DNA from: Liolophura sinensis
Lineage: Eukaryota; Mollusca; Polyplacophora; Chitonida; Chitonidae
Reading direction: 5' to 3'
NCBI RefSeq assembly: GCF_032854445.1
Contig: NC_088295.1
Location: 50,705,385 to 50,769,384 of the forward strand
DNA length: 64,000 nt
The position numbers and the translations under genes were made by a program. Of the stretch, positions 11,901 through 21,765 are shown piece by piece (within the stretch, counting starts at the first letter, position 1; the number at the start of each line of letters is the position of its first letter). The notes beneath the pieces are model-generated. The model had not been told where the DNA came from. It ran no database searches and worked only from the letters and a program-made list of their open reading frames with translations.

Positions 11901-14900
11901 AGGGAGGTATACTTTGCTTGAGCGGGCATCTTGATTGTTATCTTCAGTATGTTGTTGTGTCATGAGACTATTTCCCAGATAAGCCTGTCCTGTTTACAGA
12001 CCATTCCAAGCAAACAAACTTATCAATTATTTTAGGTTTAGTACTCATTGACATGCTAAGTGAGTTACTGCTACAGGACCCAGGTCCTTGACACATAAGG
12101 TGTTACTGTTGAGTTGGAGGTTTTGAAAGACATACTTCTTCCTTCATCAATCACCCTCCTTAAGTCCATGAATGTTTTAAGCAATGTTAAAACTGCTGAT
12201 TCAGCAACCTGCGGATGGTTGTGGGTTTCCCCCCAGGGTGTTAGGTGTGACCCAATCCAGAAGTGACCCTGGACCTACCGCCCCCGATGGCTCAGTTGGT
12301 AAAACGTCTGCATCGGGTGCAGTAGACCCAGGGTCGTACAAGTGAAATATTCTTGAATACGGCATACAACACCAATCAAATACATAAATAAATAAAACTG
12401 GTGAGAGCATCAACAGATCATCACACCATGGTGAATGTCAGGCTTTTGAGCAGTGAGGTTGCAAGCTCAAATCCAGCTTTGGCACAGTAAATCAGGATTT
12501 TTGTCAGATGTGACTGGCAAGACTGCAAGTTCTTGCCATATTGCCTATTCTATCTATAATCTTCATATAAAGTGGCATACTCTTGCTGACATGGTAACAG
12601 TTCATAGTTCAGCCATATTAGGTCATTGTTAATTCCCTGAGGGCATGAAGTACCTGCACAACTACAACCCTTCAGCACGCATCAATGAAGAAGGTGGGAA
12701 AGGCCTTTTTCAGTAGTGGTTACCATTTACCCCATAAAAATCGGACAAAGCTGAAAACGCTTGGTCAGATGTGCTAACTGTCAGACTAAAGCTGTCAAAA
12801 TAAAGCTAAATGCTTTATTTATTTATTTATTTGATTGGTGTTTTACGCCGCACTCAAGAATATTTCACTTATATGATGGCGGTCAGCATTATGGTGGGTG
12901 GAAACCGGGCAGAGCCGGAGAGGAAGCCAGCATCAGCTGGACTTGAACTCACAGCGACTGCATTGGTGAGAGACTCCTGGGTCATTACGCTACTCTAGCG
13001 CGCTAACCAACTGAGCCACAGAGGCCCCCAAAGCCTTGTTTTAAAATCATACCAAAAGCCAAAGTTCTGGTGAATACCTTGTCAGTCTTGATGTTGAGAA
13101 ATGTCTGTAAGGCTGTGAGAAACTCTTCTCCTGTGTGCTGCTCAATCTCATCCACGTTGTCAAGAAGAAGAACTGTATCTGCAACAAGAGGGTAATTTTA
13201 ATGGCTAAGATTAATTACCCCTTTTCCTTGTTCAAAAATCTTCACAGTCTTTCTTAAAACATGCCCAAATTCCCCTGGTCTATATGAACTAAAGAAACAC
13301 GCCACGGTAAATGAACTAGAGTTTCACACTTGTACTTGGAAAGTGTATCGCAGCATTCATTGTGTTCAAATGGGAATTTGGGAAAAACTAATTTGTGGAG
13401 ATTAAGCGTGACTACCCAGTACCTTCATGCATGTGGTGTGTCATGTGAAATATCTTTTTTTAAACTGCAGGGCTGTCCGCACTCAAAGCTGTAGCAGAAT
13501 TCAGCATACCGCGAATCCGCAAAAATAGGCCTTCCATCAGAGGAGATGAATTTGTCAAATTGCGATGAAAGTGACATCTACACATATGCATTTGCACAGC
13601 TGCAACTAAACATTTCTTGTTCATTCTAACGTAATTTCAAAGGCTGTCAACTTCCGGTCATATTTTGTAAAGATAAATGCTTAATTTACTTAATACTTCA
13701 AGTCCACTGAGATGAAATTTAAGTCATACAGATTGGTTTTATCTACATGTACATCCAAGCCACTTACAATCACACGACTCGCAATTTCCAAGTGTCTACC
13801 CTTTGATCAAATGGTTATTGCTGGTGAAAAGCAAAACAACCTCATCTGTTGATGGCAACACATAAATCACATTTATAAAAAACATTTTGTTTGTAAAGCC
13901 AGTGACGGTGTTGTGCGAACTCCTAACGTGATAACAACTCAAACATATCCTGTCTCCCAATATGCCGGACTCGCACACAGTGCTACCGACAAGGGATAAT
14001 AGTAAATCATGAGAGTTTATGGAAACCTCGCGTGGCGCGCGTTTTCTGTGTTTAATGGGAGCTTCTTGATATGAAAACGTGGGGAAAGGAACTCTTCCAC
14101 AATCAGAGGACCATTCCAACTGTGAGACAAAATGTGCGTGTAGACTGACATATTAAATAGGAATTTCATGTACGCAAGAAGCTGAGTACAGATATTCTCA
14201 GCAAAATCGTCTTTTTGCTGAAATACATTTGTGCACATACTCGATGAATAACTAGGGCTCTCAGCAGAACGTGACTTCCACGTAGGTCCAACCTACCAAT
14301 AATTGGTTTGCCTGAAGTGTACACTGTTCCTGTACATTCCTTGTTTGGCGAGGTCATTCTTTGAGACAGTGCTTGGAATTTAAAGGTTTGTAGTAGACAT
14401 CACCTGTCTTAATACTTTCTTCAATTTGATTCATTGGTATATTTAGAGATGTACATGTAGGCCTATGAGTCAGGAGACCTGCACACCTCACTGTCAGTGA
14501 CTTGTCCCAATGTGGTGAGGATTAGCAATCTGAGATGCCGAGTGCCATGCTGGGAAATGGGAAACGGGCAGGGGGCTAATCGCTCTTTTCTGTCATCTTG
14601 TCACCAACTCAGATCGTGCGAAAGTATACGGCATTAACTTACATGCAAAATCTTAGGTCACTGACCGTATATAGACATGCATACAGGGAGGTCTACTCTG
14701 AGTGAAAAGACAGTTTTCTGTCAAAACAAAATTTGAACAAAGTACTAATCTCACCCAAAATTTCAAACAGATCTTCATTCAGACATTGACCACTGGACCA
14801 ATGTCATGAATGTTCAGTTGGTCTGAAGTCGTTTAGTTTGCATCCATAGAGTAGAGACGACATACACCAAGCTTCACGAATTTTGAACGGATTACAACAC

Positions 14901-16359
14901 AACTGGGCAACAAGATTTTTAACGCATGAATGACTTTCAGAGATGTTCACCTTTGACCTCTGTATGATCTGCATGAAACAAATACCCAGGCAGGTATATA
15001 TGTCACATGTATGAAATGCCATACAATATCCCTTGAGGCAGAGAGATAAATTCCAACAAAACCTGTACGTCTAATGGGCTGATTAATTACTATGAGAGTA
15101 TGTACCTGTTTTATAAGACAGTAGAGTCTCCTCCACTCGGTCTATCAAAGTGTCCAATGTCTGTCCAAAGTTCTCAGTAAATTTCACTTCCTCATTTATT
15201 TTCTGGGCGTTAGAGAGTCTGATCATCTTGGAACGACAGAGTGAATAAAATATGGACAAGAAGAAATCTCTCATCGACTTCTTACGCCTGTAAAACAAGT
15301 ACAACCCGAATTTAACACACTTCCGGGCAAATACTCATGTACATATACACCGTGTACATTGTATCAAGTTGATGTATTTTAGTGACTGTTATGACAATGT
15401 CGTGTCTACCTGAAAATCATTTAACAATAGGTTTCTGATTGGTAATTATGACTCATAAAATGTAAATAAGGTAACATTCACACCTTCTTTCCTCTATTAT
15501 TTGCATGTAGCAATTATTAATTGCTAAAAGCTCTTTATACTGTCCCGGGGTATTACTGCAGTTATCTTGATGCAGAAGAATCCTGGAGAATGAGCCTCAA
15601 CCTCCTTGAAGTAAGATGTCATCAATTATTTTAAATAATATGTGTAATAATCATGAAGTCTGGCAAACAAACATGAATGCCAAAGAGTTTTCAAAACAGA
15701 CTACAAACCAATTTTTACCTTAAGTTGTTGATGAGTATGGTTTCAAGTTTACTTCTGTGGCAGACTTCTTCAGCCAGAGCTGTTTTGCCCATCCCAGCGT
15801 TTCCCCAAATGTAGACACCTACAGGTAACACACAAAACAAACAGTACTTGTTTACACAATTGGTTAGGGTTTAAACTTGACACTGATTTGAGATCAGATT
15901 TCATATCATACCTCTTACAGTTGGGCTTTGAGTCCTTAAAAAGCACAGGATTTCATTCATTTCTCTTATCCTTCCCACGAAGTTGGCGTCTTTCGGTGAC
16001 AGGCTTAGCTCTCTTTTTAATTTCGCTGTTTTAATCTCATCACTGTACTTCTGGACTAATGTTCGGAATGTGTCGCCAGTGGAATCCATCATTTGACTTC
16101 CAAATTCTCTTTTGGAGATGTTGACCAGGAGTTCCATGAAGTCTCCACCATTTCTCTCCACGGCATCCATCAGTTGGCCAATGTCTGTAATGTCTTGGCC
16201 GTTCCCATCAACATGTCCCACTCATAACAGTATTAGTTCATTCAGCTGTTCCTTCGTTAAAAAATTCCTTAACTTGTAGACCAAGGCCTGCTTAGGGTGA
16301 ACCTGGGAATCCTCAAGGCCCCGGGCTTTCTCCTCTATTTCGTCGTTTTCACTCTCCAT
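5433..16359 (-). CDS. NLR-1: death-fold / NB-ARC / TPR receptor-like gene with an in-frame TGA
   Basis: Eight exons on the minus strand: 16359-15912, 15818-15719, 15287-15106, 13178-13078, 11665-11522, 10884-9300, 9020-8848 and 5999-5433. All junctions are GT-AG with matching phase, giving 1,099 codons before the final TAA. Order: a CARD/death-like helical region (about 1-90); NB-ARC with Walker A GNAGMGKTA (155-163), Walker B TVLLLDNVDE (245-254), sensor FVMTNRR (about 280-286) and a CQCCPL GLPL-like box (340-345); FHP in place of MHD (435-437); TPR-type helices (about 600-850); then a Ser/Glu-rich tail. STAND proteins of this kind switch between ADP- and ATP-bound states and oligomerise to signal, usually in innate immunity. 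A TGA at codon 46 (16222-16224) interrupts the N-terminal domain, so this may be a recent pseudogene or be translated from Met64. The function is inferred from domains. The model is strong; the activity is not shown. Confidence 0.85.
6161..6306 (+). mobile_element. 5'-truncated tRNA-derived SINE (type 1)
   Basis: Shows the type-1 SINE 3' half: CAGCAATCTGCAGATGG, GGCTCTGCCCGGTTTCC, ATAATGCTGGC, GTAAAACACCAATCAAATAA, then an (AAAT)n tail. Near-matching flanks TCCAATAGCTTCCT (from 6142) and TCCAATGACTTCCT (from 6307) look like a worn target-site duplication. The same insertion is in the right copy at 63360, so it predates the duplication. Confidence 0.85.
6307..8847 (-). other. Part of NLR-1 intron 7 (2.85 kb), no exon found
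   Basis: Apart from the SINE just before it, I find only low-complexity AT runs and one 13-bp perfect hairpin at 8618-8654. No conserved coding stretch was seen on either strand. Confidence 0.6.
8848..9020 (-). CDS. NLR-1 exon 7: last helical repeat
   Basis: The acceptor TTACCAG precedes 9020 and the donor GTACAG follows 8848. The 58-residue peptide starts DDARQAFEKSARYY and aligns with NLR-2 exon 8 (DEAENAFKEAKKNY). This is the start of a TPR-like helix pair at the same place and phase. Confidence 0.9.
9300..10884 (-). CDS. NLR-1 exon 6: end of NB-ARC, winged helix and TPR region
   Basis: A 1,585-nt exon with no internal stop. It opens with the GLPL-equivalent box (CQCCPLVIK), continues through a winged-helix segment ending in SFHPLVLDCL (the MHD position), and then has several TPR-like helix pairs, for example ALGCFSKSLKQLEHV, AKGSIHYRMQDYEKSFFEF and ALQYMQKALDITKKLG. 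It ends at donor CTGACAG|GTGAGT in phase 1. Confidence 0.92.
11110..11371 (-). mobile_element. Near full-length type-1 SINE in NLR-1 intron 5
   Basis: Reads on the plus strand from TTTATTTATTTGATTGG to GAGGCCCC, so the SINE sense strand is minus. The tRNA-like end is diverged, with GGACTTGAACTCACAGCG (B-box complement) still clear. No intact tRNA fold. Confidence 0.85.
11522..11665 (-). CDS. NLR-1 exon 5: NB-ARC sensor strand
   Basis: 48 codons, phase 0 on both sides, from VKFVMTNRRELSLP to SMKETQH. The VMTNRR motif matches the RNBS-B/sensor-1 position of NB-ARC and LLITCRQ in NLR-2 exon 6. Confidence 0.9.
12201..12396 (+). mobile_element. Type-1 SINE interrupted by a tRNA-like SINE head
   Basis: The 3' half of a type-1 SINE is split. 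After GGGTTTCCCCCCAGGG comes a different tRNA-like segment (about 12279-12337, GATGGCTCAGTTGGTAAAAC with a GACCCAGGGTCG B-box-like part), then the type-1 tail AAGTGAAATATTCTTGA resumes. This is a nested or recombinant retroposon. Confidence 0.7.
12814..13029 (-). mobile_element. Type-1 SINE, internal deletion, beside NLR-1 exon 4
   Basis: A plus-strand reading from TTTATTTATTTATTTGATTGG to GAGGCCCCC lacks the middle CCACGACCATCCGCAGG part. The tRNA-like end is well kept (CTAACCAACTGAGCCACAGA). It ends 49 bases from exon 4. Confidence 0.85.
13078..13178 (-). CDS. NLR-1 exon 4: Walker B
   Basis: 101 nt, phase 1 in and phase 0 out. TVLLLDNVDEIEQ is a standard STAND Walker B: four hydrophobic residues, then the acidic pair that coordinates magnesium. 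It is flanked by TTGCAG and GTATTC. Confidence 0.92.
13179..15105 (-). other. NLR-1 intron 3 (1.9 kb)
   Basis: AT-rich sequence without recognisable repeats or conserved coding stretches. The several ORFs of 60-107 codons here have no motif and no partner in the matching NLR-2 intron. Confidence 0.55.
15106..15287 (-). CDS. NLR-1 exon 3: between Walker A and Walker B
   Basis: 182 nt. Peptide RRKKSMRDFFLSIFYSL... to LLSYKTG. It corresponds to NLR-2 exon 4 but is 14 residues longer. Its role is the NB subdomain linking P-loop and Walker B. Confidence 0.88.
15719..15818 (-). CDS. NLR-1 exon 2: Walker A (P-loop)
   Basis: 100 nt, phase 1 in and 2 out. VYIWGNAGMGKTALAEEV gives a complete GxxGxGKT nucleotide-binding loop with the catalytic lysine at codon 161, the same codon number as in NLR-2. 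Confidence 0.93.
15912..16359 (-). CDS. NLR-1 exon 1: N-terminal death-fold domain with TGA at codon 46
   Basis: The start ATG at 16359 follows an in-frame TAA 36 bases upstream, so this is the likely true start. The peptide has the KLRN motif shared with NLR-2 and then LNELILL, a TGA at 16222-16224, and continues in the same frame (VGHVDGNGQDITD) to NFVGRIREM, the pre-P-loop FVGR box, and TVRG. Total length 448 nt equals NLR-2 exons 1 plus 2 exactly (262 + 186), which supports both models. The next in-frame Met is codon 64 at 16170. Confidence 0.82.
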
Positions 16360-17264
16360 CACTGAATTGTCACAAAGAGTGTCATGCACACCTTAGACTT
16401 TCTGGTGACCAAGCTGGTCTCTTAAGCCATGTTAGATCAGTTCCAACTGGGGGTCATCGCCCAAGGGGAGCCTAAAAATTATATAAAAATAAAACCACCG
16501 TAAAAACCACTACTAAACTCAAAGTTTAGAAAGTATTTAATATTAGCAGAATACAGGTTGTGACATATCAAAGACATTCATTACGGATATCTAAACTCTT
16601 ATGAAACAAAAGGTACATGGATTTGTGCATGGTGTTTGGCTGCGGAGAAGGTGTGGTTGGCTCAGAGATGCGTCCGGCATGAGGGAGGGCACAGTCAGGA
16701 AAGGCAGCAGAGAGTGCAGGAGTTGGACAGGTCTTCTTACAGGAGCAGACATCACCTGGTTGAAACATATTTCAGTCAAAAGCAGAAAGCTTTCTGAAAA
16801 GTATCATACTTTATTATTTTGATGAGATTTCACCAAACACCATGTTGAACAAAATGTCAATACTGCACAAATGGCTGGTGTGAATCGAGGCAGCCATCTA
16901 AAGAATTTTATCCAATGAAACACGTTGCCATCAGATTGCGGGCCTAAGCTGTGATGTAGTCTCCATGAAGTGACATATGATAACACAGAACTACTGCATA
17001 CGACATCATTTGGAAATTGTTTACAATGATTGAGTTACATGTAACCAAATGGCTATTTTACACAGGGTAGTGGGATAGGTGTGTATCCTTTATGGATCAC
17101 CAGAGCAAAAATTAATTGATTTACAAACCATGTAATATTCAACAACTGTTTCACAGACAGCAGCATACCGTTTTGGCCCAAACCACATTCATCTCCTCAG
17201 TACACCCTGGTCAAGATATATGGTGCTGTACGTAGTGGGGCCTGTTTAATTCTTGAAAGTCGTG

Positions 17265-17515
17265 TTCCCTTTCTCAAGGTGCTGGAGTGGTATGTTTAAT
17301 TTTTTTGTCAAGTTTCTCAAAGGTGGTGCTGGACAGTGTGTGTTTGGTTTGCTTATCAGTTTCTCAAAGTGAAGTTTAATGGGTGTGTTTGATTGTTTGT
17401 CAGTTTCTCACGCTGGAGCTCGACATACAGGGGTGTTTTTTTTTTTTTTGTTTTTTGTTGTTGTTGTTGGTCAGTTTCTCACGCTGGAGCTAGACAGATG
17501 AGCTTGAGTGTTGTT
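17265..17515. repeat. Imperfect tandem repeat, about 65-bp spacing
   Basis: Four diverged units each contain a CAGTTTCTCA core followed by a GGAGCT/GGTGCT-GGACA element, with TGTTTG-rich spacers. The last two are the closest match. Confidence 0.55.
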
Positions 17516-17999
17516 AGCTGTGTGCATACATGTTGAGGCCGGGCGGGTAAATATGCTGCTAAAGTGCTGCCAAAGAACTATCACGCTCGATAGAGGCAGG
17601 CGTCGATCCAACACACGAGAAGCAGAAATTCCCCCTCAACATCGTCTTGGTCGATACAGACTTACATTCCGCAACTGATGTTTCATAGAAAGGACGTCTG
17701 TTATTGGGATGGCATGGTTACACTCGATCAATAATTTGTAAATTCAATAATTACAAGGCAAGGAATCGAGCATCCAAGTCTGAATGTCATACACTGTACC
17801 TTGACAGCAGGAGCTCTACCCCAGGTGAGTAGGCCTACTTCCAACTCCTCTCTGGGCTGGCGTCAGTGGTGCAGGCCTACCATAAACTGTGCAGTCAGCA
17901 GAAGTTGTAGTGATACACTCTGCAGGAAATTCAGTTTACTTGTAATTATTGACAAAAACTAGAAATTTGTGATCAAACCTACCCAGCTACAGACTCAAT

Positions 18000-18310
18000 C
18001 CGACTTGAAATACTTAAAATGGCGCCCACTCGCAAGTGGCGATTTAGTTTCATTTTCGATGAAGAGGGTCTCGATGAATGGAGTTCGTGTCCTCATGTCT
18101 CGGGCCATTCCATAGATTTCGCTTTTTTCCGGTAAACGAACTTCGCAGACATTAGAAAGTTACATATAAACAAGAATACTGAATGGAATGGTATATTATA
18201 AAATAACACCGCTTAAAACTAACATAGAGTTTTCACTGTGAACACCCTCTCTCCTGACCCTCCTGTACATCCGGGTCTGGGACATCTATCGAGCATTTTC
18301 CTAGGCAACA
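18000..18310. promoter_or_regulatory. Candidate promoter/5' UTR region for NLR-1 or NLR-2
   Basis: More GC-rich than its surroundings, with AAAATGGCGCCC (a YY1-like core) at about 18017 and several CG dinucleotides. It sits roughly midway between the divergent start codons. This is position and composition only; no TSS is visible. Confidence 0.25.
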
Positions 18311-19483
18311 AACCAGAACTTGGCGGAAAACACAGTACCAGTAAGGGTTATTTTGGCGTCATTAACTTTCACAGGTAGTCTAGAGCTGTAATTGGGAGAG
18401 CCTTAATTCTTAAACATATCTACGTAGACCAAGGCCTGTTGACAGAAACAGTGGTTGGATAGACCTTCTCGTGGGGTCAGATCGAGTTGATCATGATGTC
18501 GCAAAATTTACACACAAAGTTGTCACTCTGACGCTTACTTGGGATTAAGGCCAGAGGCCAGATCTTAACTCATTGTTTTATACTTGTGCTTATATTTGAA
18601 TTAGATTAATGCATTAATTTGTTTTGAATTGAATTAAGTTAAAACAATGTCAAATTTAACCCTACCCTGCTGATGATGTATTTGGGGCCAGATTCTTTTC
18701 TTTTGCCTATATTATACATGTATAGTTATGAATGTCAGACATTGGAAGCAGATGAAAAGTGGGGAGGTGGGGTTTATGTGCACTGTCCCAACCAAGGAGG
18801 CGAGGGTCCAGGGATTGAAAAGGTCCCGGAAGCCCTTGGCTCCTGTGTATAGCCGTACATGTGTTTGAGATTCTTTTAAGAGAAAACTAGAATTTATATT
18901 GGTGTAAAAGAGGTGTGGTTATTGCACAGTGCAGTTGCAGGACTATAACGAATGTGGGTTAATTGTAGATCTAACAATGCAGTTCTAAGCCGCACTGACT
19001 AGTTGTATTAAACGGTAGGTCCAACTAATGTGTATCTATCGGCTGCAAAACGTCAGGTTTTAAAAGGTGCCATTATTAGATTTTTAGGACCCTACATTTG
19101 ATCACTTTGTGAAGATGAATGTGCTGTAACAAAGTGGATGAAATGAATCTTCCTCTGACTCTGGAAAGAGCAAACCTGTAATACTCAACCTAATTTTGGT
19201 AAATCGGAGCAGTGAATGCAATGGTTTGTGTTTGGCAATGCTTGACTCCCGAAGAAAGAAATTCTCACAGTTACATAAATGATGTAGGTAAATCAGAAAG
19301 TGACAAATTGTGCCCCATATGTTTACTTGCATAGCCTGACTGCCAGTTACAAAATTTCAGATATCAGTTTTCACTGATGACATATGATTGCATTCCCCAG
19401 ATGAAAATATCTGACCAGTAAAATTACATGTAGTGCGTTAATCTTTGTGAAGTTATTTGAAGAAATGTTTTAACATCCGATTC

Positions 19484-19620
19484 ATTTTATTTATTTGATT
19501 GGTATTTTATGCCGTACTCAAGAATATTTCACTTACACGATGGTGGCCAGCATTATGGTGGGAGGAAACTGAGCAGAGCCCAGCAGAAACCCACGACCAT
19601 CCGCAGGCTCCTGGCAGACC
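19484..19620 (-). mobile_element. Truncated type-1 SINE
   Basis: Plus-strand reading TTTTATTTATTTGATTGG ... GTACTCAAGAATATTTCAC ... CCATCCGCAGGCTCCTGGC. The tRNA-derived end is missing. Confidence 0.88.
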
Positions 19621-20377
19621 CATATGATTCAAAAGAGTAAGGGAAACCATTGAACAGTCACTGTGGTGTATTTTTATAGGGTAGGGGTAGGCATGGGGGT
19701 GAGAGAGAATATATGTTGACTTTTGAAAGGGTGGGGGCACTGACACTCCAGCTTCTTACGCTACACTATATGTGATGTTTTCAGTATATAGACCTAGCTA
19801 GATGTGGACTTGTCTGGAGATATTGATTGAATGGTTCATCTCAATTCACTTTACATCCTAGTATATACACTGTACGTGACTAGACCGGAAAGCACACGAA
19901 TGGCCGAGTTGCCGAAGACTCTGACCGGCATGACAGTAGGACTCAAAGAGTAGGTTTCCTTATAGCTAGCTTACTTGTTACCCATTATACATTATAACAG
20001 AGGAAAAGGCAGAAAAAAAGGTAGAAAGTAGAAAAATCCAACTGTATCATGTGACCTGTCAAAAACGTTTGCAACTATGTTTGATCACGTTCGTGATAAA
20101 ATGGACATTTGAAAAAAGTGTCATGAAAAGTAATTTAGAGTGGAGGAATTATGGAGAAGATTGAGAATCTGAGTGTTTGTGAACTTGAGAAGTTCCTAAA
20201 AAATAGGGGGTGTGATTTATGCCACTGGGAAAGTGGGACAGGTGAATGGTAAATTAAGGTCAACAAAGTTTGCCTTACATTTTTCACCATTCACGTGACA
20301 CAGTAGGACTGTTTTTTACCTTTGATGACAGCAGACTTCCAACTTAAAACCCCCCTATTGCAGCTTATAGTTTAGCT

Positions 20378-20595
20378 GGGGCCTCTGTGACCGAGGTGCT
20401 TAGCACATCAACATGGCGCCAGGGCCCAGGAGCCTGTGCTGGCTTTCTCTCTGGCCATATGTGCCAGGAAGATCTGCCAGCAACCTGCGGATGGTCCAGT
20501 TTCCTCCCACCATAATGCTGGCCCCCGTCATATAAGTGAAGTATTCTTGAGCATTAATTGCATAAAACACCAATCAATCAAATAAAAAAATAAAT
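20378..20595 (+). mobile_element. Type-1 SINE, nearly complete
   Basis: Starts GGGGCCTCTGTGACCGAGG and runs through AACCTGCGGATGG and ACCATAATGCTGGC to an A-rich tail. The tRNA-like head is degenerate. Confidence 0.85.
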
Positions 20596-21503
20596 GTAAC
20601 CTGATCTCAATCAACAAGTCCAAAAACTTTTTCCAGCCAGGCGTTGTTAATGCGGTGATCTGTGATGAGACAAAGTCACATCCTGTGATTTAAAAATGAT
20701 ACTGGTAATTTAAAAAATGTATTGATGGGGCATTTGATGATCTGGAAACACAAGACAGGTCTACGTGTGTGTAATCTGTGCAGTCGTACGTCAAAGTGAA
20801 GGATCTCTATCTCTATTTTTATCTTCATTCTGTGTTGTAATTAAATTTCCATATACCTTTCCAAAAAGCAACTTAAAGGATACATGAAAAGGTGGGCCAT
20901 CTGTAAAAAGATGAGCATGTTTAAGTGAAATTAAGAAAGATATGCCAAAAATGTGGAAAAAAAAAATTCATTTTTAGGCATAGTTTATATTTCTTGGTAA
21001 GGCCTCTGTTTTATACATATTGTATACATTTGTTTTCTGTCAGTCCCAGAAAAAAAGTCGCATTATGATAAGGCTTTGTTAGTATGACCATTTGGCTGAC
21101 TGACTGGCTAGCTGCATGGCAGGCTGTTTCCCAACAAGCCCTTTTGTGTTGATTATTTAGTGTATACTTACATCGTCGCATAACTTGGAGTTTGTAAACT
21201 TGAGGTGTTCAATTTGCACCAATGGCCCAGAAGTTGAATTCAGTTCAGTATGAATATTAATTCACCACCCGCATTCAGCATACATAACCACAGACAGTAT
21301 AAGCACAAATTCTTGACAAGAATAAGACTAGTAAATCTTTTAAAAATGGATCATCATTTCCTGTAATTAAATCTCTAATACTGCTAATTTGATTTACAGG
21401 CATATATAAGCAATGCATGTACGGAATATTACCAGAATTCATGCCCCTTGTGTGTTTCAGCTAACCTCTGGTCCTTCCTGAGTTATAGAGAGTGTGTTTA
21501 AAT

Positions 21504-21765
21504 ATGGCGGGGAGTTCAGAAGTAGCAGAATGTTTGGATTCTCATTGCCTGGAGGTTGATTATGCTGAGCTTTTCAGTGAGATGAGTGCCAAGTTAAGGA
21601 ATGAAGATTTCTATGAGATGAAGATCCTGTCCAAGGACAAGCTGGAAACAGAAGACATTGAGAGTGTGAAGGACTGGAACAGTTTTTTCAAACTTCTGCA
21701 TGACAAGTTTAAGGGGAGACAGGAGGAGCTACTGAAGTTTTTGGAAAATGTTGCTAAACACACAG
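21504..21765 (+). CDS. NLR-2 exon 1: N-terminal death-fold-like domain
   Basis: Starts AATATGG at 21504, with an upstream in-frame stop nearby. 87 codons of alternating hydrophobic and charged residues (YAELFSEMSAKLRN, WNSFFKLLHDKF, LLKFLENV), the pattern of a six-helix CARD/DED/Death fold. The donor CACAG|GTAAAA is phase 1. Confidence 0.85.

Larger units (their letters stand above)
16360..21503. other. Shared upstream region of the divergent NLR pair
   Basis: About 5.1 kb between the two start codons, so both promoters should lie here. It holds two SINEs (19484, 20378), an imperfect repeat of CAGTTTCTCACGCTGGAGCT-type units (17265-17515, about 65-bp spacing, with a poly-T run) and a locally more GC-rich part at 18000-18310 containing AAAATGGCGCCC. 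No TATA box can be assigned to either gene. Confidence 0.5.

Noticed and set aside
12279-12337. tRNA gene-like sequence
   Set aside because: Shows A- and B-box-like words but no cloverleaf; it is a SINE head. The same applies to 23665 and 8290.
18019-18135. 38-codon ORF starting MAPTRKWRF in the NLR intergenic region
   Set aside because: Short, no splice donor or homologous partner; the ATG lies in an ATGGCGCC promoter-like word.
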